63,054 nt of DNA, taken from NCBI GenBank assembly GCA_000482145.1, contig AUXH01000028.1:1-63054 (forward strand). Reading direction: 5' to 3'. Source of the stretch: Strigomonas culicis. Its lineage: Eukaryota; Euglenozoa; Kinetoplastea; Trypanosomatida; Trypanosomatidae. Below the pieces are notes generated by a model. That model ran no database searches, was not told where the DNA came from, and saw only the letters and a list, made by a program, of their open reading frames with translations. Position numbers and translations under genes: made by a program. Numbering within the stretch: the stretch's first letter is position 1; each line of letters starts with the position of its first letter. Of this stretch, positions 18,047 through 29,300 are shown piece by piece.

Positions 18047-18358
18047 ATGTCCAACTACTGCCTCGTCAGTTTTCTGCAGCAGCTGCGCGGCAGTCACGTA
18101 GAGATTGAGCTCAAGAACTCTCAAATTGTGTCCGGCGAGGTCACCTTTGTCGATTCGAACATGAACACCTATCTTAAAAATGTCAAAATTACCAGCAAGA
18201 GCAAGAACCCCGTGGAAGCGGAGGAATATATGGTCCGCGGCAGCACGATCCGCTACGTCATTATGCCGGAGTCGCTGGACCCCAAGGCAGTGCTCGAGAA
18301 AGCGGCGGTGGCAGGGAAGCGCAAGCCGGCCGCGGCCGCCACGCCTGTGAAGGAGTAA
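18047..18358 (+). CDS. SMD1: Small nuclear ribonucleoprotein SmD1
   Basis: 103 residues from the ATG at 18047; nine in-frame codons further upstream lack good context and are dropped. The protein is an Sm fold: Sm1 at about 12-50 with V-E-I-E-L-K-N-S and [13 protein letters not shown], and Sm2 at about 63-80 with [15 protein letters not shown], diagnostic of SmD1 (the S/N-x-I-R-Y and M-P/L-P-x-S-L pattern). It forms part of the heptameric ring on spliceosomal U snRNAs, which in trypanosomatids mainly serve trans-splicing, in the nucleus. The arginine-glycine tail of animal SmD1 is missing; the tail is a short Lys/Ala/Pro segment. Codon use is less G/C-biased than in the neighbouring genes. 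Confidence 0.95.
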   Translation: MSNYCLVSFLQQLRGSHVEIELKNSQIVSGEVTFVDSNMNTYLKNVKITSKSKNPVEAEEYMVRGSTIRYVIMPESLDPKAVLEKAAVAGKRKPAAAATPVKE

Positions 18359-18976
18359 AAGCCGTGGCGCTCGCGTTAGCTCTCTCGTGAGACAGTCGGA
18401 AAGACAGTATCAAAATGGGGGAGAGAATGTAGGATAAGATGGATGTTGTTGGCATTCGCCTCTCTTTCTTTCCTTTTTTCTATGTCCCTCTTCTGAGATT
18501 CATCTTTTTTCTCTCTCTCTTTTTCCTTTTTTGGTTTTTTTTTGTTTAGTTGTTTGTATGGTCGAGAGGTATGTTTCGCTGCCGATGATGGTTGGCGTAA
18601 CACTTGTAATTGTTGATAAATATGATAAAGTAGAGCAAAACTAAAAGAAATACTTGCGTGCATGATGTTTTGTTTCTTTTTTTTTTCAAAAAAAAAGTGT
18701 TCATTCACATGGATTTCATTCGTTCACCGTTGGATGTTGTACTTTCAGAGACTCAACTCTTTTTTCTCCTCTTTTCTTTTGTTCTCTATATGTGTTTTTT
18801 GTGTGTGCTTCTTCGGAAAGGAAAGTGTTTAGAATAATAGAAAACCTTTTCGTAACTACATTTTTTTTTCTCTGTATTTTTATTACTGTTATCCATCAAT
18901 TCACTTGTCATTACTTTTTCACACTACTTCACTCCACCGCCGCCTTTTGGTTTTTTTTTCCTTTTCACTTGTAATC
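18359..18976 (+). promoter_or_regulatory. Spacer rich in T-runs; acceptor position ambiguous
   Basis: Contains pyrimidine tracts at about 18470-18550, 18757-18812 and 18858-18972. AG sites at about 18819-18840 follow the second tract. The third tract runs almost into the ATG at 18977 with no AG in between; the first AG after it lies inside the coding sequence. Use of that inner AG would remove the first ATG and shift translation to a later Met. No gene seen. Confidence 0.4.
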
Positions 18977-21102
18977 ATGTCCTGCGCCAGTCGCCACGCG
19001 AGCGCGGCGGGTGGCGGTGGTGGCCACACCGGCCCGGCCGCTCACGCCCATCCAGCCAGCAGCGGCAGCGGCGTGACCTCGACCCTCATCTGTCGCGGCA
19101 GCAGCACCGTCTTTCTCAAAGGGCTGAAGCACCGCATGGACGTGCGCGCTGGCATGGCCTCCGCGGCCGCCGCGCGCCACCACCGCGCCCACTCGCGCCA
19201 CCACAGCGATGGCGCCGCGGAGGCGGAACCGCCCGCAGCGGCGGCGCCGGCGACGACGCACCGGGCGGACGGCGCCGCGGAGAGTCCGCCGGCGGCGGCG
19301 GACGACGGCAGCGAGCGCGGCGCCGCGGGGGAGGACACCGCGTACTACGCGCGGCTCTTTGCGCTCGCCCGCGGGCGCGAGGTCGACATCACCTTCGCCG
19401 CAAAGCGCCACCCGCACCGGCACCCCCGCGCCACCCGCTGCGCCTGCGGCGGGTCTGCGGCGGCGGCGCCGCCGCCTGCGACGAAGAGCACGCGCCACAG
19501 CCCGGCGCCAAAAGCGGAGGAGCCCGCGGCCGCCGCTCCCTTCCCCTATCGACCCTATAAAGAGCAAGAGCTCTTTGATCAGCTGGCCGCCAAGTACCGC
19601 CGGCGCAGTAGCAGCTCCGGCAGCAGCAGCAGCAGCAGCAGCGCGGACGGGGGCAAGAAGTCGAAGAAGGGCATGGTGATGCCCAACATCACCATTTACT
19701 GCGGCGGCGGCGGCGCCGCCACCACGGCGGCGACCGCCGGCTACACACTTCAGCCGGGCGAGCACCAGACCGCCGTCCTCACGCCGCTCCCCGGCACACA
19801 GGCAGACACCCCCGCGGCGGCCCCACCGCCGCAGCCGCCCGGCACGCCGCCCATCGCGGGCGCGGCCGTGCCACCGGCGATCGACCTCCTCGGCGGCGGC
19901 ACCTCCATCACGATGCCGGCGCCGTCGGAGGTGCCGCTGTACAGCGTGCCGGTGCCGCTGCCGGCGCTCACCGCCAACCTCTCGGTCGACGGCGCCGCCG
20001 CCGCGCCGCTGGCCGCCACGTTCCCGAGTGCGGTGGCGGAGGTGCCGCCGACGCCCATGATGAGCGCGGGCATCCCGCCACCGCCGGCCGGCGTGTTCAT
20101 CCCACCCCCACCACCGGGCGTGTTTGTGCCGCCCGCGCCGCCGGGCGTCTTCGTGCCGTCCCCGCCGCTCGTGTCGGTGCCGCAGCCGCCGGCGGACGCG
20201 GCCGCGGCTGGCGCGCCGCCGGCCGCGCCCAGCAAGGCGCCCCGCGGCCAGCTGGGGCGGCAGGTCGCCCTCGAGCGCGAGAAGCTGCTGCTGGACCGCG
20301 CCAGCCAGTACGTCGAGAGCCTCGAGGAGGAGCTGCGCCACCGCGCGCTGCACCTCGACGCGACTGCGCAGCAGCTCGCGGCGGAAGAGGGCCGCAGCGT
20401 CGCGCTCCGCCACGACCGCGATGCGCTGCTCACGCTCAACGACCAGCTCGAGAAGAAGCAGCTGACGCTGGAGCAGGAGCTCGACCGCGCGCGGCGGCGG
20501 CAGCTGCGCGAGCTGATGCGGCGCTCGCGCGGCGACCCCGACAAGCTGATGGAGCAGCTGCTGCTGCACCCGTCGTACGAGGCGTGCCTGCCTGGCGGCG
20601 GCGGCCATGACGTCGAGAGCCACAGCAGTGCGTCTACCTACAGCACGACGAGCGGCACCGAGACCGGCGCGGCCGCGGCCACGCCCCCCGTGACCCCAGC
20701 ACCACCACCAGAAGCAGCACCACCGCCGAGTGAGGCGGCGCAGCTGCCACCCGCCGTGTGGGAGGCGTACGCCGCGACGCGCGAGCCGCCGCCGCCGGCG
20801 TACACCGAGGTGGCGGCCGCGGCACCGGTCACGGAGGTGGTGATGTCGATGGAGAGCGGCGTGAGCGGCCTCGCGCCGACCCTCCATGGCGCTGCGGGTG
20901 GACTCGGCATGAACACGAGCAGCGACCAGGTGCAGCTCGGCGGCGGCGCGGCCGCGCTGACCGGACCGCCCTACGACGCCATGCGCCACCTCTACCTCTC
21001 GCGCGAGGCGGAGGCACACCAGCGCCGGGTGCTCGAGGCGGAGAAGGCGGCGCTGCTGCGGCTCGCGGGTCTCAACCAGCAGGTCGATCAGCAAGTACAA
21101 CA

Positions 21103-21133
<31 letters not shown>

Positions 21134-21742
21134 CAGCAACAGCAGCAGCTCAACACGATACCCGTGGTGCCTGTACACTTCGCCGCGGCGCCGGCGCCGA
21201 CCGTCACAGCAGCCGCTAGCAGCGCCCCGGCCCCGGCCACGGCCCCGGCCACCACCGCCGCTGCAGAGGCGGCAGCGGCGCGCCTCAGCTATCTGGACAG
21301 TTATCTCGACAACTTGTGGCGCGAGGCGCAGGTGGGGTCTGAGCGTCTGCGCGCCGTCGCGACGGCGGCCCCGCCCACTGCATCGCCGCCGCCGCCGCCA
21401 CTGCCGCCGCAGCAGCAAACGCAGGCGAATCCGAACGTCTACGGCGTTGGCGGCCCGCTGCCCACGGCCCACCCCCTCCAGATGAGCGTGGCGCCAAACT
21501 ACAGGGCCAGCGCGGCGGCGAACAGCGACTACTTATATCACAATAACGCGCACACGCCGGCCTCCACCTCGACCGCGTCGCCCCCGCACGGCTCCGCGAG
21601 CCCGTACGGCACGGTGGCGGCGGACACCCCGCAGCTGCAGCAGCTGAAGCGGGATGTGTGGGTGGAGGGGAGTCGGATGAGGCAGGAGGCACAGGAGTGG
21701 CGCGCGCAGCTCGCGGCACTCCACCGCCGTGACGGGCAGTGA
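18977..21742 (+). CDS. Unrecognised proline-rich, poly-Q coiled-coil protein
   Basis: 921 residues from the ATG at 18977. Most of the protein is low complexity: Ala/His/Gly-rich N-terminus, poly-Ser near 212-226, and a proline-rich block at about 362-405 with repeated P-P-P-G-V-F units (G-V-F-I, G-V-F-V). A clear charged coiled coil follows at about 424-516. Further on there are Ala/Pro segments, a 17-residue poly-Gln run (21098-21148), and a short predicted helix at about 765-790 before a Ser/Ala-rich end. The poly-Pro block followed by a coiled coil suggests a scaffold that binds profilin-, SH3- or EVH1-like partners, but no catalytic or named domain is visible. It is a real gene by frame, composition and length. 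Confidence 0.82.
21098..21148 (+). repeat. CAG/CAA repeat encoding 17 glutamines
   Basis: Seventeen consecutive CAG/CAA codons within the proline-rich protein. The array mixes both Gln codons, which reduces slippage compared with pure CAG. Confidence 0.93.
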
Positions 21743-22231
21743 GCGCGAGCCAGCACCCCCAGCGAAAGACGGAAGGACGCTGATACATAACAGGCCTTCA
21801 TGCTCTTCGTGTCCTGTACGTATAAGCGTGTTTTCTGTTTTTTTTTTTAAGATCATGCTGTTGCGGCTCTTGTTGTTGATGCTTTTATCGGTTCCATATA
21901 GATATATAATTATAGAAGTGTATCGACAGTACGTTGGTAGAGTCTGTATCTTACTTCATTTTTTTTCTGTTGATCTATAGAATACATACTTCTTCTCTCA
22001 CTTTGAATTGCATAGAAGAAAACAAATGATACAAGGTAAAAAAAAAAAATACAATGGAAGAAACAACGGCTTGAAGTGTGGGAAGGGTGTTGTCTTTATT
22101 TCTATACGATTGTACTCTTATGTGGTGTAAGTATGTCACTTTCTCTCTCTCTCTCTCTCATCATTCTTTTTTTTCTGTGCACCTGAAGCGAAATAATAAT
22201 TAAAAAAAGAAACAGAGAAGATACAAAAACA
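21743..22231 (+). promoter_or_regulatory. Spacer with (CT)n and splice acceptor
   Basis: A/T-rich with T-runs and an A-run of ten around 22038-22048. A (CT)n-rich pyrimidine tract at 22137-22180 is followed by AG at 22187-22188, about 44 bases before the ATG at 22232. No gene seen. Confidence 0.55.
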
Positions 22232-22918
22232 ATGGGTCTCTTCTCCAAAGCCCCTGCAGCCACGCCGGCCGCCAGCGTGGCAACACCGGAGCACGGGCAA
22301 GACGACACGGAGCAGCAGCTGTCACTGCTGGTCGCCGGCGCCCCCGACACGGGCGCACAGGAAAGGCAAGTCCAGCGCTTCCTGCGCTCGAACCACCGTC
22401 ACTGCTACGTCGACGGCGCGCTGGGCGGCGCCGCGTACACCTACAGCGCGCTCCAACACATGCACGGACAGAGCAACGCGCTGACACTGCTGTCCATGTG
22501 GGCGGCCGGCACCACCTTCCTTGTCAACGTGGCCATGCGCAAGCTCGTACAGGAGGAGGTGGCGCCCTCGCCCGAGTTTTTGAGGATGCAGCAACAGGCA
22601 CAACAGCGGCGGGGGGAGGCGCAGGCGAAGGCGGCGACGGTCGGAGACACGACCACGACTAGCAGCTCCACTACCCCGGCCGCGGCTGTCACCCCCGGCG
22701 GTGTGCCGGACCTCACCGCGGCGCTCCGCATCATCTCGGAGAAGAAGGCGGAGGTGTTTCAGCTCGAGACCGTCGCGTCGTGGATCTGGATGCTGTCCTC
22801 GCTCCAACAGTTCCGCGTCCATAAGCGGCTCAAGTGGTGTGGGTACAGCAGCTGGTCCGGCCTTGCCTGCTCCGCCTACTTCACCCTGCGGTACATGTAC
22901 GGCGTACTTCTTGAGTGA
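22232..22918 (+). CDS. Small membrane protein, unrecognised (weak COX20-like hint)
   Basis: 228 residues. Two hydrophobic segments lie at about 54-67 and 84-103 (separated by H-M-H-G-Q-S-N), and two more aliphatic/aromatic segments are near 180-192 and 207-226. The middle (115-165) is a Gln/Ala/Thr-rich linker. The first pair begins with a Cys and a C-Y-V-D-G-A-L-G-G motif and ends in a basic stretch, faintly like COX20/FAM36A, a cytochrome c oxidase assembly factor with two membrane helices. The match is weak and the protein is twice the usual COX20 length. Location (mitochondrial inner membrane or elsewhere) is unknown. Confidence 0.78.
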   Translation: MGLFSKAPAATPAASVATPEHGQDDTEQQLSLLVAGAPDTGAQERQVQRFLRSNHRHCYVDGALGGAAYTYSALQHMHGQSNALTLLSMWAAGTTFLVNVAMRKLVQEEVAPSPEFLRMQQQAQQRRGEAQAKAATVGDTTTTSSSTTPAAAVTPGGVPDLTAALRIISEKKAEVFQLETVASWIWMLSSLQQFRVHKRLKWCGYSSWSGLACSAYFTLRYMYGVLLE

Positions 22919-23313
22919 GTAGCATACTTTTTTTTTTGGATTTCCATTCTTCTTCACATGGCGGTTTTTTTTTGTTCTTTTTGTTTGTTTGTTTGTTTGT
23001 TTGTGTTTTTATGATTAACGACAACTACTAACGATATACAGAATCATAATAATAATAATAAACAATAAAGCATTTATATGTTTATTTTATTATATAAGCT
23101 TGTAGTAGCCATGTGGATCTTTATATATGAAAAAGAAAGATCGCTCCTTCTTGCTGTTGTTGCCGTTCTTTCATGGTTGTCTCGGTCTTCTTCCTTCTTG
23201 TGGTGGTGGTCGCAGATTCGCTTAGAGCCTATCTTCCCTGTAGCATTGCATAAACAATAAAGAGAGATTACATCCTTATCTCATAATTAACGAAAAAGAA
23301 GAAGCACACACAA
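22919..23313 (+). promoter_or_regulatory. Spacer with (TTTG)n and splice acceptor
   Basis: Includes (TTTG)n near 22980-23005, (AAT)n near 23047-23062, and a pyrimidine tract at about 23143-23200 followed by CAG near 23213-23215, roughly 100 bases before the ATG at 23314. No gene seen. Confidence 0.5.
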
Positions 23314-25497
23314 ATGATAGACACACGCGACGAGGAGGCCATACTCGCACACCGTGAGGCCATCGTGTTGGAGGAGATGAAGAAGCGGCTCCTCTACAAA
23401 GGTCCCAGCACCGGCCTGATGGGCGCCAGCACCAGCGCCGCGCTCGAGGACGGCAACCTCTTCCCTGCCGCGGACTCGGTCGTCACCGGCGGCGGGGTGC
23501 ACAGCTTCTTCCAGCGCGGCGGGTGGACCCATGGGATGGGGGAGTCGGCGTCCAGCGACCCCAGCACGAGCGCGCCGGGCCCGCACATGCAGCGCGTCAA
23601 CGCGAACATGTCGGGCGCCGCCGTCGACGGCTTTCTCATCCGCTATCTGCGCGACAAACACCTCTCCGTCGCGGAGGCCATCGCGAAGCTGAAGCGGCGG
23701 CGCATGTTCGAGCGGACGCTGCCCACCATCAGCATGACGCCGGCCATCGTGACGGCGCTGCGCAGCGGGGCGCTCCAGCTCATCGGCAAGGACTACCGCA
23801 ACCGCTGGGTGCTGCTGCTGAACCTGGAGGACTACAACGTGCCGGCGCTGGAGCAGGACGACGCGCAGCGGCTCCTCATCGTCCTGCTGGAGTTCATGCA
23901 GACCCAGTGCATGCTGCTTGCGGAGGAGAACGAGCAGCTGCGGCAGCAGCGCCAGCCGCACCACCACCCCGGCGCCGCCGCGGCCCGCGCGGAGGAGAGC
24001 GGCGAGGAGGCTGCCGAGCTGAAGCGCACGCCGCGGCCGTACCAGCAGCAGTTTGTGGTGGTCGTGAACGAGGAGAATGCAAATTTCCGCTCGCACCTGC
24101 CGCTGCTGAAAAATATGGACACGCTGTACACCATGTTCGCCAAGTACTACCCGGAGCTCGTGGACCTCATTCTGGTGGTCGGCGCGTCCTTCGAGATCCG
24201 GCAGGGCATCAAGTCCGCGCTGGCCTGCAGCCCGCAGGCCGCGCGCAAGATGGTGCTTCTCCAGAAGGAGGACCTGCGGCAGTACATGGACCCCGCGATC
24301 CTGCCGGCCGCGCTCGGCGGCTCCAGCATGCCGGCGGGCGGTGACCGCCGAAAGAAGAGCGTGCGGCACCGCGCCGGCCACAGCGGCGGCGCCGCGTCGG
24401 AGGCGGCCGCGAGCCTGCTCTACGCGAGCACCGGCGCGCAGTTCAGCGAGGTAGTGCTGCGGCACTGGTACACCGTGACCGCGTACCTGCACCAGGAGAT
24501 GTCCAGCTCGCTGCTCGCGGACGTCGCCGCTGCGCCGGAGCGCGGCGGCGAGGCCGCGCCGGCGAAGGAGCGGCCGCTGTACGTCCCGCCGCCCTTCCTG
24601 GTGCCGATGCAGGCACTCGTCTTGTGGCAGCGCGCGCTCTTCTGCTCGCACAGCGTCGCGATGCACCACTACTTCCCCTTCATGCACATCGCCTCCACGG
24701 CAGCCGGGATCGACAGCGTCAACAAGGGCATGCACACCGCGCTCTCGCTCGAGAACTCGCGCCAGGCGAGCACCACCGTGTCGCCGACGGCGCCGCGGGA
24801 GGCGCGGGGGGTGGCCGCCGCGCCGCACGTGACGGTGGTGGACGGCGCGGCCCTGCGCAAGGCGCCCACCGGCGGTGACCTTGGCACGCTCACGATGGAG
24901 GGCATCTGCTCCGCGCTGTCGGAGAGCGACGTGGACGTCATGAGTTGCATCAGCGACGAGAACAACAGCTTCATGGCCGCCCCCGTGAAGCGCGCCGAGA
25001 GCAGCTTCAACCGCCGCCACCGCGTCGTGCCGGTCAGCAGCTTCACAGGCCTCCCCGGCGGCGGCGACAGCAAGACGCTCCTGGCGACGGCCGCGGCGGC
25101 GCCGGTCACGGCGGAGGAGATCGCGCAGATCCAGTCCGACACGCAGGTCGCGGTGCACCTCATCGAGCGCGAGCGCCGCAAGCGCGCGGAGGCGGAGAAG
25201 AAGTTGCTGTTCCTACAGCTCGGCATCACGCTCGACCCCAAGACGACGAGTAAGGTGGAGCGCCAGCTCGCGGCGATCCACCAGGAGCTGAACGCGCTCG
25301 TCGCGAACGTGGTGGTGCGCGCGAAGGCGGCCGCCCCATCCGCCGCCGGCGGTGAGGCGGCGCTGTCGCAGTACATGGACCTCACCATCAGCGCGCTGGA
25401 GGCCAGCATCGGCGCACCAGAGAGCGTGCCGGCGTGGGCGTTTTCGACCCCCGCTCACCGCGACGAACCACCGGATAGCTGCTGCAGCACCATGTAA
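23314..25497 (+). CDS. CRAL-TRIO (Sec14-like) lipid-binding protein with possible C-terminal CaaX box
   Basis: 727 residues. A CRAL-TRIO N-terminal helix segment at about 107-130 reads F-L-I-R-Y-L-R-D-K-H-L-S-V-A-E-A, matching the L-x-R-F-L-R-A-R-K-F-x-V pattern. The lipid-binding core spans about 150-340: a W-V-L-L-L-N-L strand, then after a Gln/His/Glu-rich insert (205-245), N-M-D-T-L-Y-T-M-F-A-K-Y-Y-P-E-L, a V-V-G-A-S-F strand, and D-P-A-I-L-P-A-A-L-G-G, the usual end of the domain. These domains exchange phosphatidylinositol or similar lipids between membranes. The C-terminal half is disordered with short coiled coils at about 600-690. The last residues are C-C-S-T-M: C-S-T-M fits a farnesyl-type CaaX box, and the Cys before it could be palmitoylated, suggesting membrane attachment. 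Confidence 0.85.
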   Translation: MIDTRDEEAILAHREAIVLEEMKKRLLYKGPSTGLMGASTSAALEDGNLFPAADSVVTGGGVHSFFQRGGWTHGMGESASSDPSTSAPGPHMQRVNANMSGAAVDGFLIRYLRDKHLSVAEAIAKLKRRRMFERTLPTISMTPAIVTALRSGALQLIGKDYRNRWVLLLNLEDYNVPALEQDDAQRLLIVLLEFMQTQCMLLAEENEQLRQQRQPHHHPGAAAARAEESGEEAAELKRTPRPYQQQFVVVVNEENANFRSHLPLLKNMDTLYTMFAKYYPELVDLILVVGASFEIRQGIKSALACSPQAARKMVLLQKEDLRQYMDPAILPAALGGSSMPAGGDRRKKSVRHRAGHSGGAASEAAASLLYASTGAQFSEVVLRHWYTVTAYLHQEMSSSLLADVAAAPERGGEAAPAKERPLYVPPPFLVPMQALVLWQRALFCSHSVAMHHYFPFMHIASTAAGIDSVNKGMHTALSLENSRQASTTVSPTAPREARGVAAAPHVTVVDGAALRKAPTGGDLGTLTMEGICSALSESDVDVMSCISDENNSFMAAPVKRAESSFNRRHRVVPVSSFTGLPGGGDSKTLLATAAAAPVTAEEIAQIQSDTQVAVHLIERERRKRAEAEKKLLFLQLGITLDPKTTSKVERQLAAIHQELNALVANVVVRAKAAAPSAAGGEAALSQYMDLTISALEASIGAPESVPAWAFSTPAHRDEPPDSCCSTM

Positions 25498-26341
25498 GAT
25501 AGTGAATAACTACTAGAACTCTTTGTAAAAAAAAATAAAAGCAGGATGTTGTATAGAAGGGATCGATAGAGAAAAGAAAAAAAAAGAGTGAAGAAAAATA
25601 AGACACGTATGCTGTTATAAACAGTCTTTTTTTTTTGCTGCCCCTATACAATATGGTTTTCCTGTTCTATGCTTTCCCTTTCACCAATACCTTTGTTTTT
25701 TGTATTTTTCAGCGTGTATAGTAAGGAATTGCTTCGTTGTGTATTGTTCTCTCATCTCCCTCATTTGCTGTTTATTTGTCTTGAATGACAACGAGTGTAT
25801 TCTATTGTTTTTTCCTTCTGTATACACACACACACACACTCACACGTCACACTCACCTGTACATGTATGGAATAGTATTCATGGCGGAGTACGAATGAAA
25901 GGTGTTTGTCGACTTTGCGAGGGCGACTTTTTTTCTCCTATTTGCCATCATTATACGTTAACAAGAAAAAAACAAATGGTTTTTGCGCTCTCATGGTATG
26001 AAACAAAAGAAATGATGCAGATGTTTCAGCTTTCCTCTCTGTACTTTTCTTGCTCCTCTCCTTTCTCGGCTTTCTCTCTTTTCTTATTACCAATAGTACA
26101 TAATAGAAGTGTACATAAAACTTTTTGTTTGCTTTTTGTTTTGTTGTTGTTTTTCTCCTTGCGTTCTTCACGCGCTCATCTACACCACTGACGGAGAGAA
26201 TAGATTTATCTACCCAGTATACATTTTTAATTCTTGTGACATTTACACTATATTTTTGCCTTCCTGTGAGAATCATTTGCGTCTTCCACTTGTATATTAC
26301 TCCCTTCTAGTGATCCTCATTCATTCTTTTAAAAGACAAGA
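25498..26341 (+). promoter_or_regulatory. Spacer (0.84 kb) with several pyrimidine tracts
   Basis: A/T-rich, with an (AC)n array near 25824-25840 and pyrimidine tracts at about 26030-26095, 26125-26165 and 26280-26308. The last ends in CTAG at 26307-26310, a good acceptor about 30 bases before the ATG at 26342. A 163-codon open frame at 25700-26191 is Phe/Ser/Leu-rich, crosses these tracts and is not convincing as a gene. Confidence 0.45.
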
Positions 26342-29300
26342 ATGATAGTGGAGTTTCCAGCGGCCGCCCTCGTGAACACCGTAGTGATCACAGCACTTGT
26401 TCTGTTGAGTATCTATGTGATCAGTCTTGCGTACAATATCGCCGTTGTGTGTCATGTCAACAATCGCTTTCGGCAGCACAACTCCAAGACCTTTTTTATC
26501 CCCTTCTTTCCGCTGCTCAAGTTCACCTTCTACGATCTTGCGCTGCCGCAGTTCCTCGCGAGCGAGAACATCAACATCAACGAGATGAGCTTGATGGAGC
26601 GCCGCAAGCGCCTGCAGCAAATGGAAGAGGAGGAGCGCAAGAAGGCAAAGCGGGAGGCGAAGCTCAAGAAACGGGAGGCGAAGGCCGCCAAGGACGCACC
26701 CGCCCTGCCAGGTCGGTCGGACAGCGCTGCGCTGGTGGAGAGCGCGGGGGAGATGCGTCCACCGTCCAGCCCAGACCGCGGCGACAGCAGCCACAAGCGC
26801 CACCGCAGCCGCACGACATCGGTGGAGGTGTCGCTCGTGTCGGACGACATCATTGTGCGCGGCGGTGCGAAGGAGGAGGAGCCCGTATTCCGCGAAGAGG
26901 GAGAGGCATCGCCGCCGTTGGAGGACGGCGGGAACCGAGACGTCAGCACCCGCGCGTCGCATAAGGACCCCACCACCAGTGCCTCCTTCTCGCCTCTCAC
27001 GGACACGCCGGAGCTAGGCTTCAGCAGCAGCGAGGTGGGCGGCGACAAGACCCCAGCGGGGACGATCAGCGCGGAGGAGCACATGCCGCCCTCGCCGGAC
27101 CCCGTCCTCGGCGCGATCCCCATCTCCAGCTCCTCCACGAGCATCAACAGCGGCCGCACGTCGTCGCCGGGGCCGCCGACGGTGCCGAAGCGCACGCGGC
27201 TGCTGAACACCGCGAAGCAGTACGCCCAGGCCGCGCTGCTCGACACGGACGACCCGAACGTCATCAAGCGGCCCAAGGGCCACATCACCCGCGAGCGGGA
27301 AGAATTCCTCTTCTTCAACAACACGGAGAAGCGGGTGCCGGTGCTCGGGCTGCAGCTGCAGCTGGACGTGTTGGATGCGCCGCCCGGCCAGGAGGCGCGA
27401 CCCATGCCGCTGAAGGCCATGCCACCGCCGTCGCCGTCGAAGCACCGCGTGCGGCGCGGCGCGGCGGGCGGCGGCGCGCGGCCGCACGTCTACATCCAAC
27501 AGAGGCGGATGCGGGTGCAGCTGATGCCGCGCACGGACGCGGCATCCGCCACCGCAGACGCGCCGCACGCCTCCCGCAGTGGCAGGAGCGCCACGGCCGC
27601 GGCGCGCCGCCGGGCGGTGTACCGCGCGCTGCTGCCGCTGACGGAGGCGCGCCAGCAGAGCATCATGGACGTGGTCATCGCACAGGAGGCGGCGCGTGTG
27701 GGCTGCGCGGCCGCGGCCGCCGCGCCGTCGCCCACGAGCAGTGCCGGCCAGCGCAGCAAGATGCAGTTGCTGGCAGTGTACTTCACGCTGCTGTCGCGCG
27801 TGAACAGCCCGCTCGGCGAGGACCCGCGCGGCGCCGCGCAGGCCATCGCGGCCTCGCTCCCGACGACGATGAGCCGCAAGTTTCTCCGCAGTCTCGTGCA
27901 CAACATGTCGCGGGTGCAGCTCCCGCCGGAGGTGCTGGAGCGCATCGCGACGGTGCGCGCGCTGCGGCCCGTGTTCAACACCCTCGTGCTCTCCTGCGAC
28001 GTGCTGGCCGAGCGCCACCTCATGCGCCGGGTGGAGCCGCCGGGCAGCGGCACCGTGCTGCCCCGCTCCGCCGCCCTGCACGACCAGCAGCGGCGGCAGC
28101 GGCAGTGGAACCGCCAGCAGCAGCTGTCCGCGACCCTCGCGGCCGCCGAGGACAGCAGCTCCTCCGTGCACCAGCGCACCTCGACACGGACGGCGCGCTT
28201 TTGCGACAGCGCGACGCCGGCGCGGGCCGGCGGCGCGCGGGTGGCGTCCAGCACCGTCCGCACCGCCTCCACCCCGCACTCCTCCTTCGGCGACCTCAGC
28301 CGCTTCCTGAGCCCTTCCGCGAGCGACTACACGAAAGGCAGCCGCCAAAACTCGGGCGTGTTTCTGCCTGCCGTGGCCGAGGCGGCGCCCCCCGTGACCG
28401 ACGGCGACGCCACAGACCCGCCGCCCGCCTTCTCGCCCAGCGCGCAGGAAGCGATGAACGAGTTTCTCAGCTACCACAAGCGTCGGCAGGGCGCCACGGG
28501 CAGCAACGCGGCGGCGGTGGAAGGCTCCGCCACCGGCGGCACCGACTCGCCGTCCGCCTCCACATCGTCGATGCATCCGAGCACGAACCGGATGGAGCCC
28601 ACGGGGCACGACGCGGCCTACGCGGATGGCAACAAGGTGTATCGACACAAGACGCTACATATTCTCCCCCTCCAGCTCGACGGCGAAGGGCCACTGTTGG
28701 TGGACGGCGAGAGCGCGTCCGGGTGGCCGACCGCCGCGGCGGAGGACCATGCCAAGCTGAAGCGCGGCTCCGCCAAGGGCGTCGCTGCAAAGCCGGCCAT
28801 CCCCCCCGTCGCCGACCCCCTGAGCTCGTCTTTGCTCTCACACAACCCCGCCGCGGACGGGATGGCCGCCGCGGAAAACGACAAGCTGTCGTCGCCGGCG
28901 AAGCAGCCGCCGGTCATACCCGTGCGCATCGCCTTCATTATCGGCGGCGACCGCTCCACGCTGCTGCGCGCGGCGACCATCAACGCGACGCGCACCTTCG
29001 CCTACGACACGCTGAACTACATCTGTTTCTTCGGCCGTGAGGAGGAGAAGAACAGTGTGCGGCGCCACGTCGCGCGCCGGGAGGAGCTGAAGCGGCGGCA
29101 GGAGCAGCACCAGGCCCTGGAGCAGCAGCGGAAAGAGGAGCAGGCGCGGCGACAGCAGCAGCTGGTGCAGCCCGACCACTCGGCCCTGGGCGTGCCCGTG
29201 ACGGTCCCCGAGCTCGAGCGGACACTGAACCCCAACGCGGCGGGCGCCACGCCGAAGTCCAGGCACAGTGAAGATGGCGGCGGGAGCGTGGCGGAGGAGG

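Noticed and set aside
18965..21472. 835-codon antisense open frame opposite the proline-rich gene
   Set aside because: Arg/Gly/Ala low complexity with no recognisable domain; explained by G/C-rich repeats (poly-Q becomes poly-Leu). The + frame has a coiled coil and sensible composition.
25700..26191. 163-codon open frame in the spacer before the RING gene
   Set aside because: Phe/Ser/Leu/Cys-rich, A/T-rich, crosses pyrimidine tracts; no domain. Looks like open sequence by chance in T-rich DNA.
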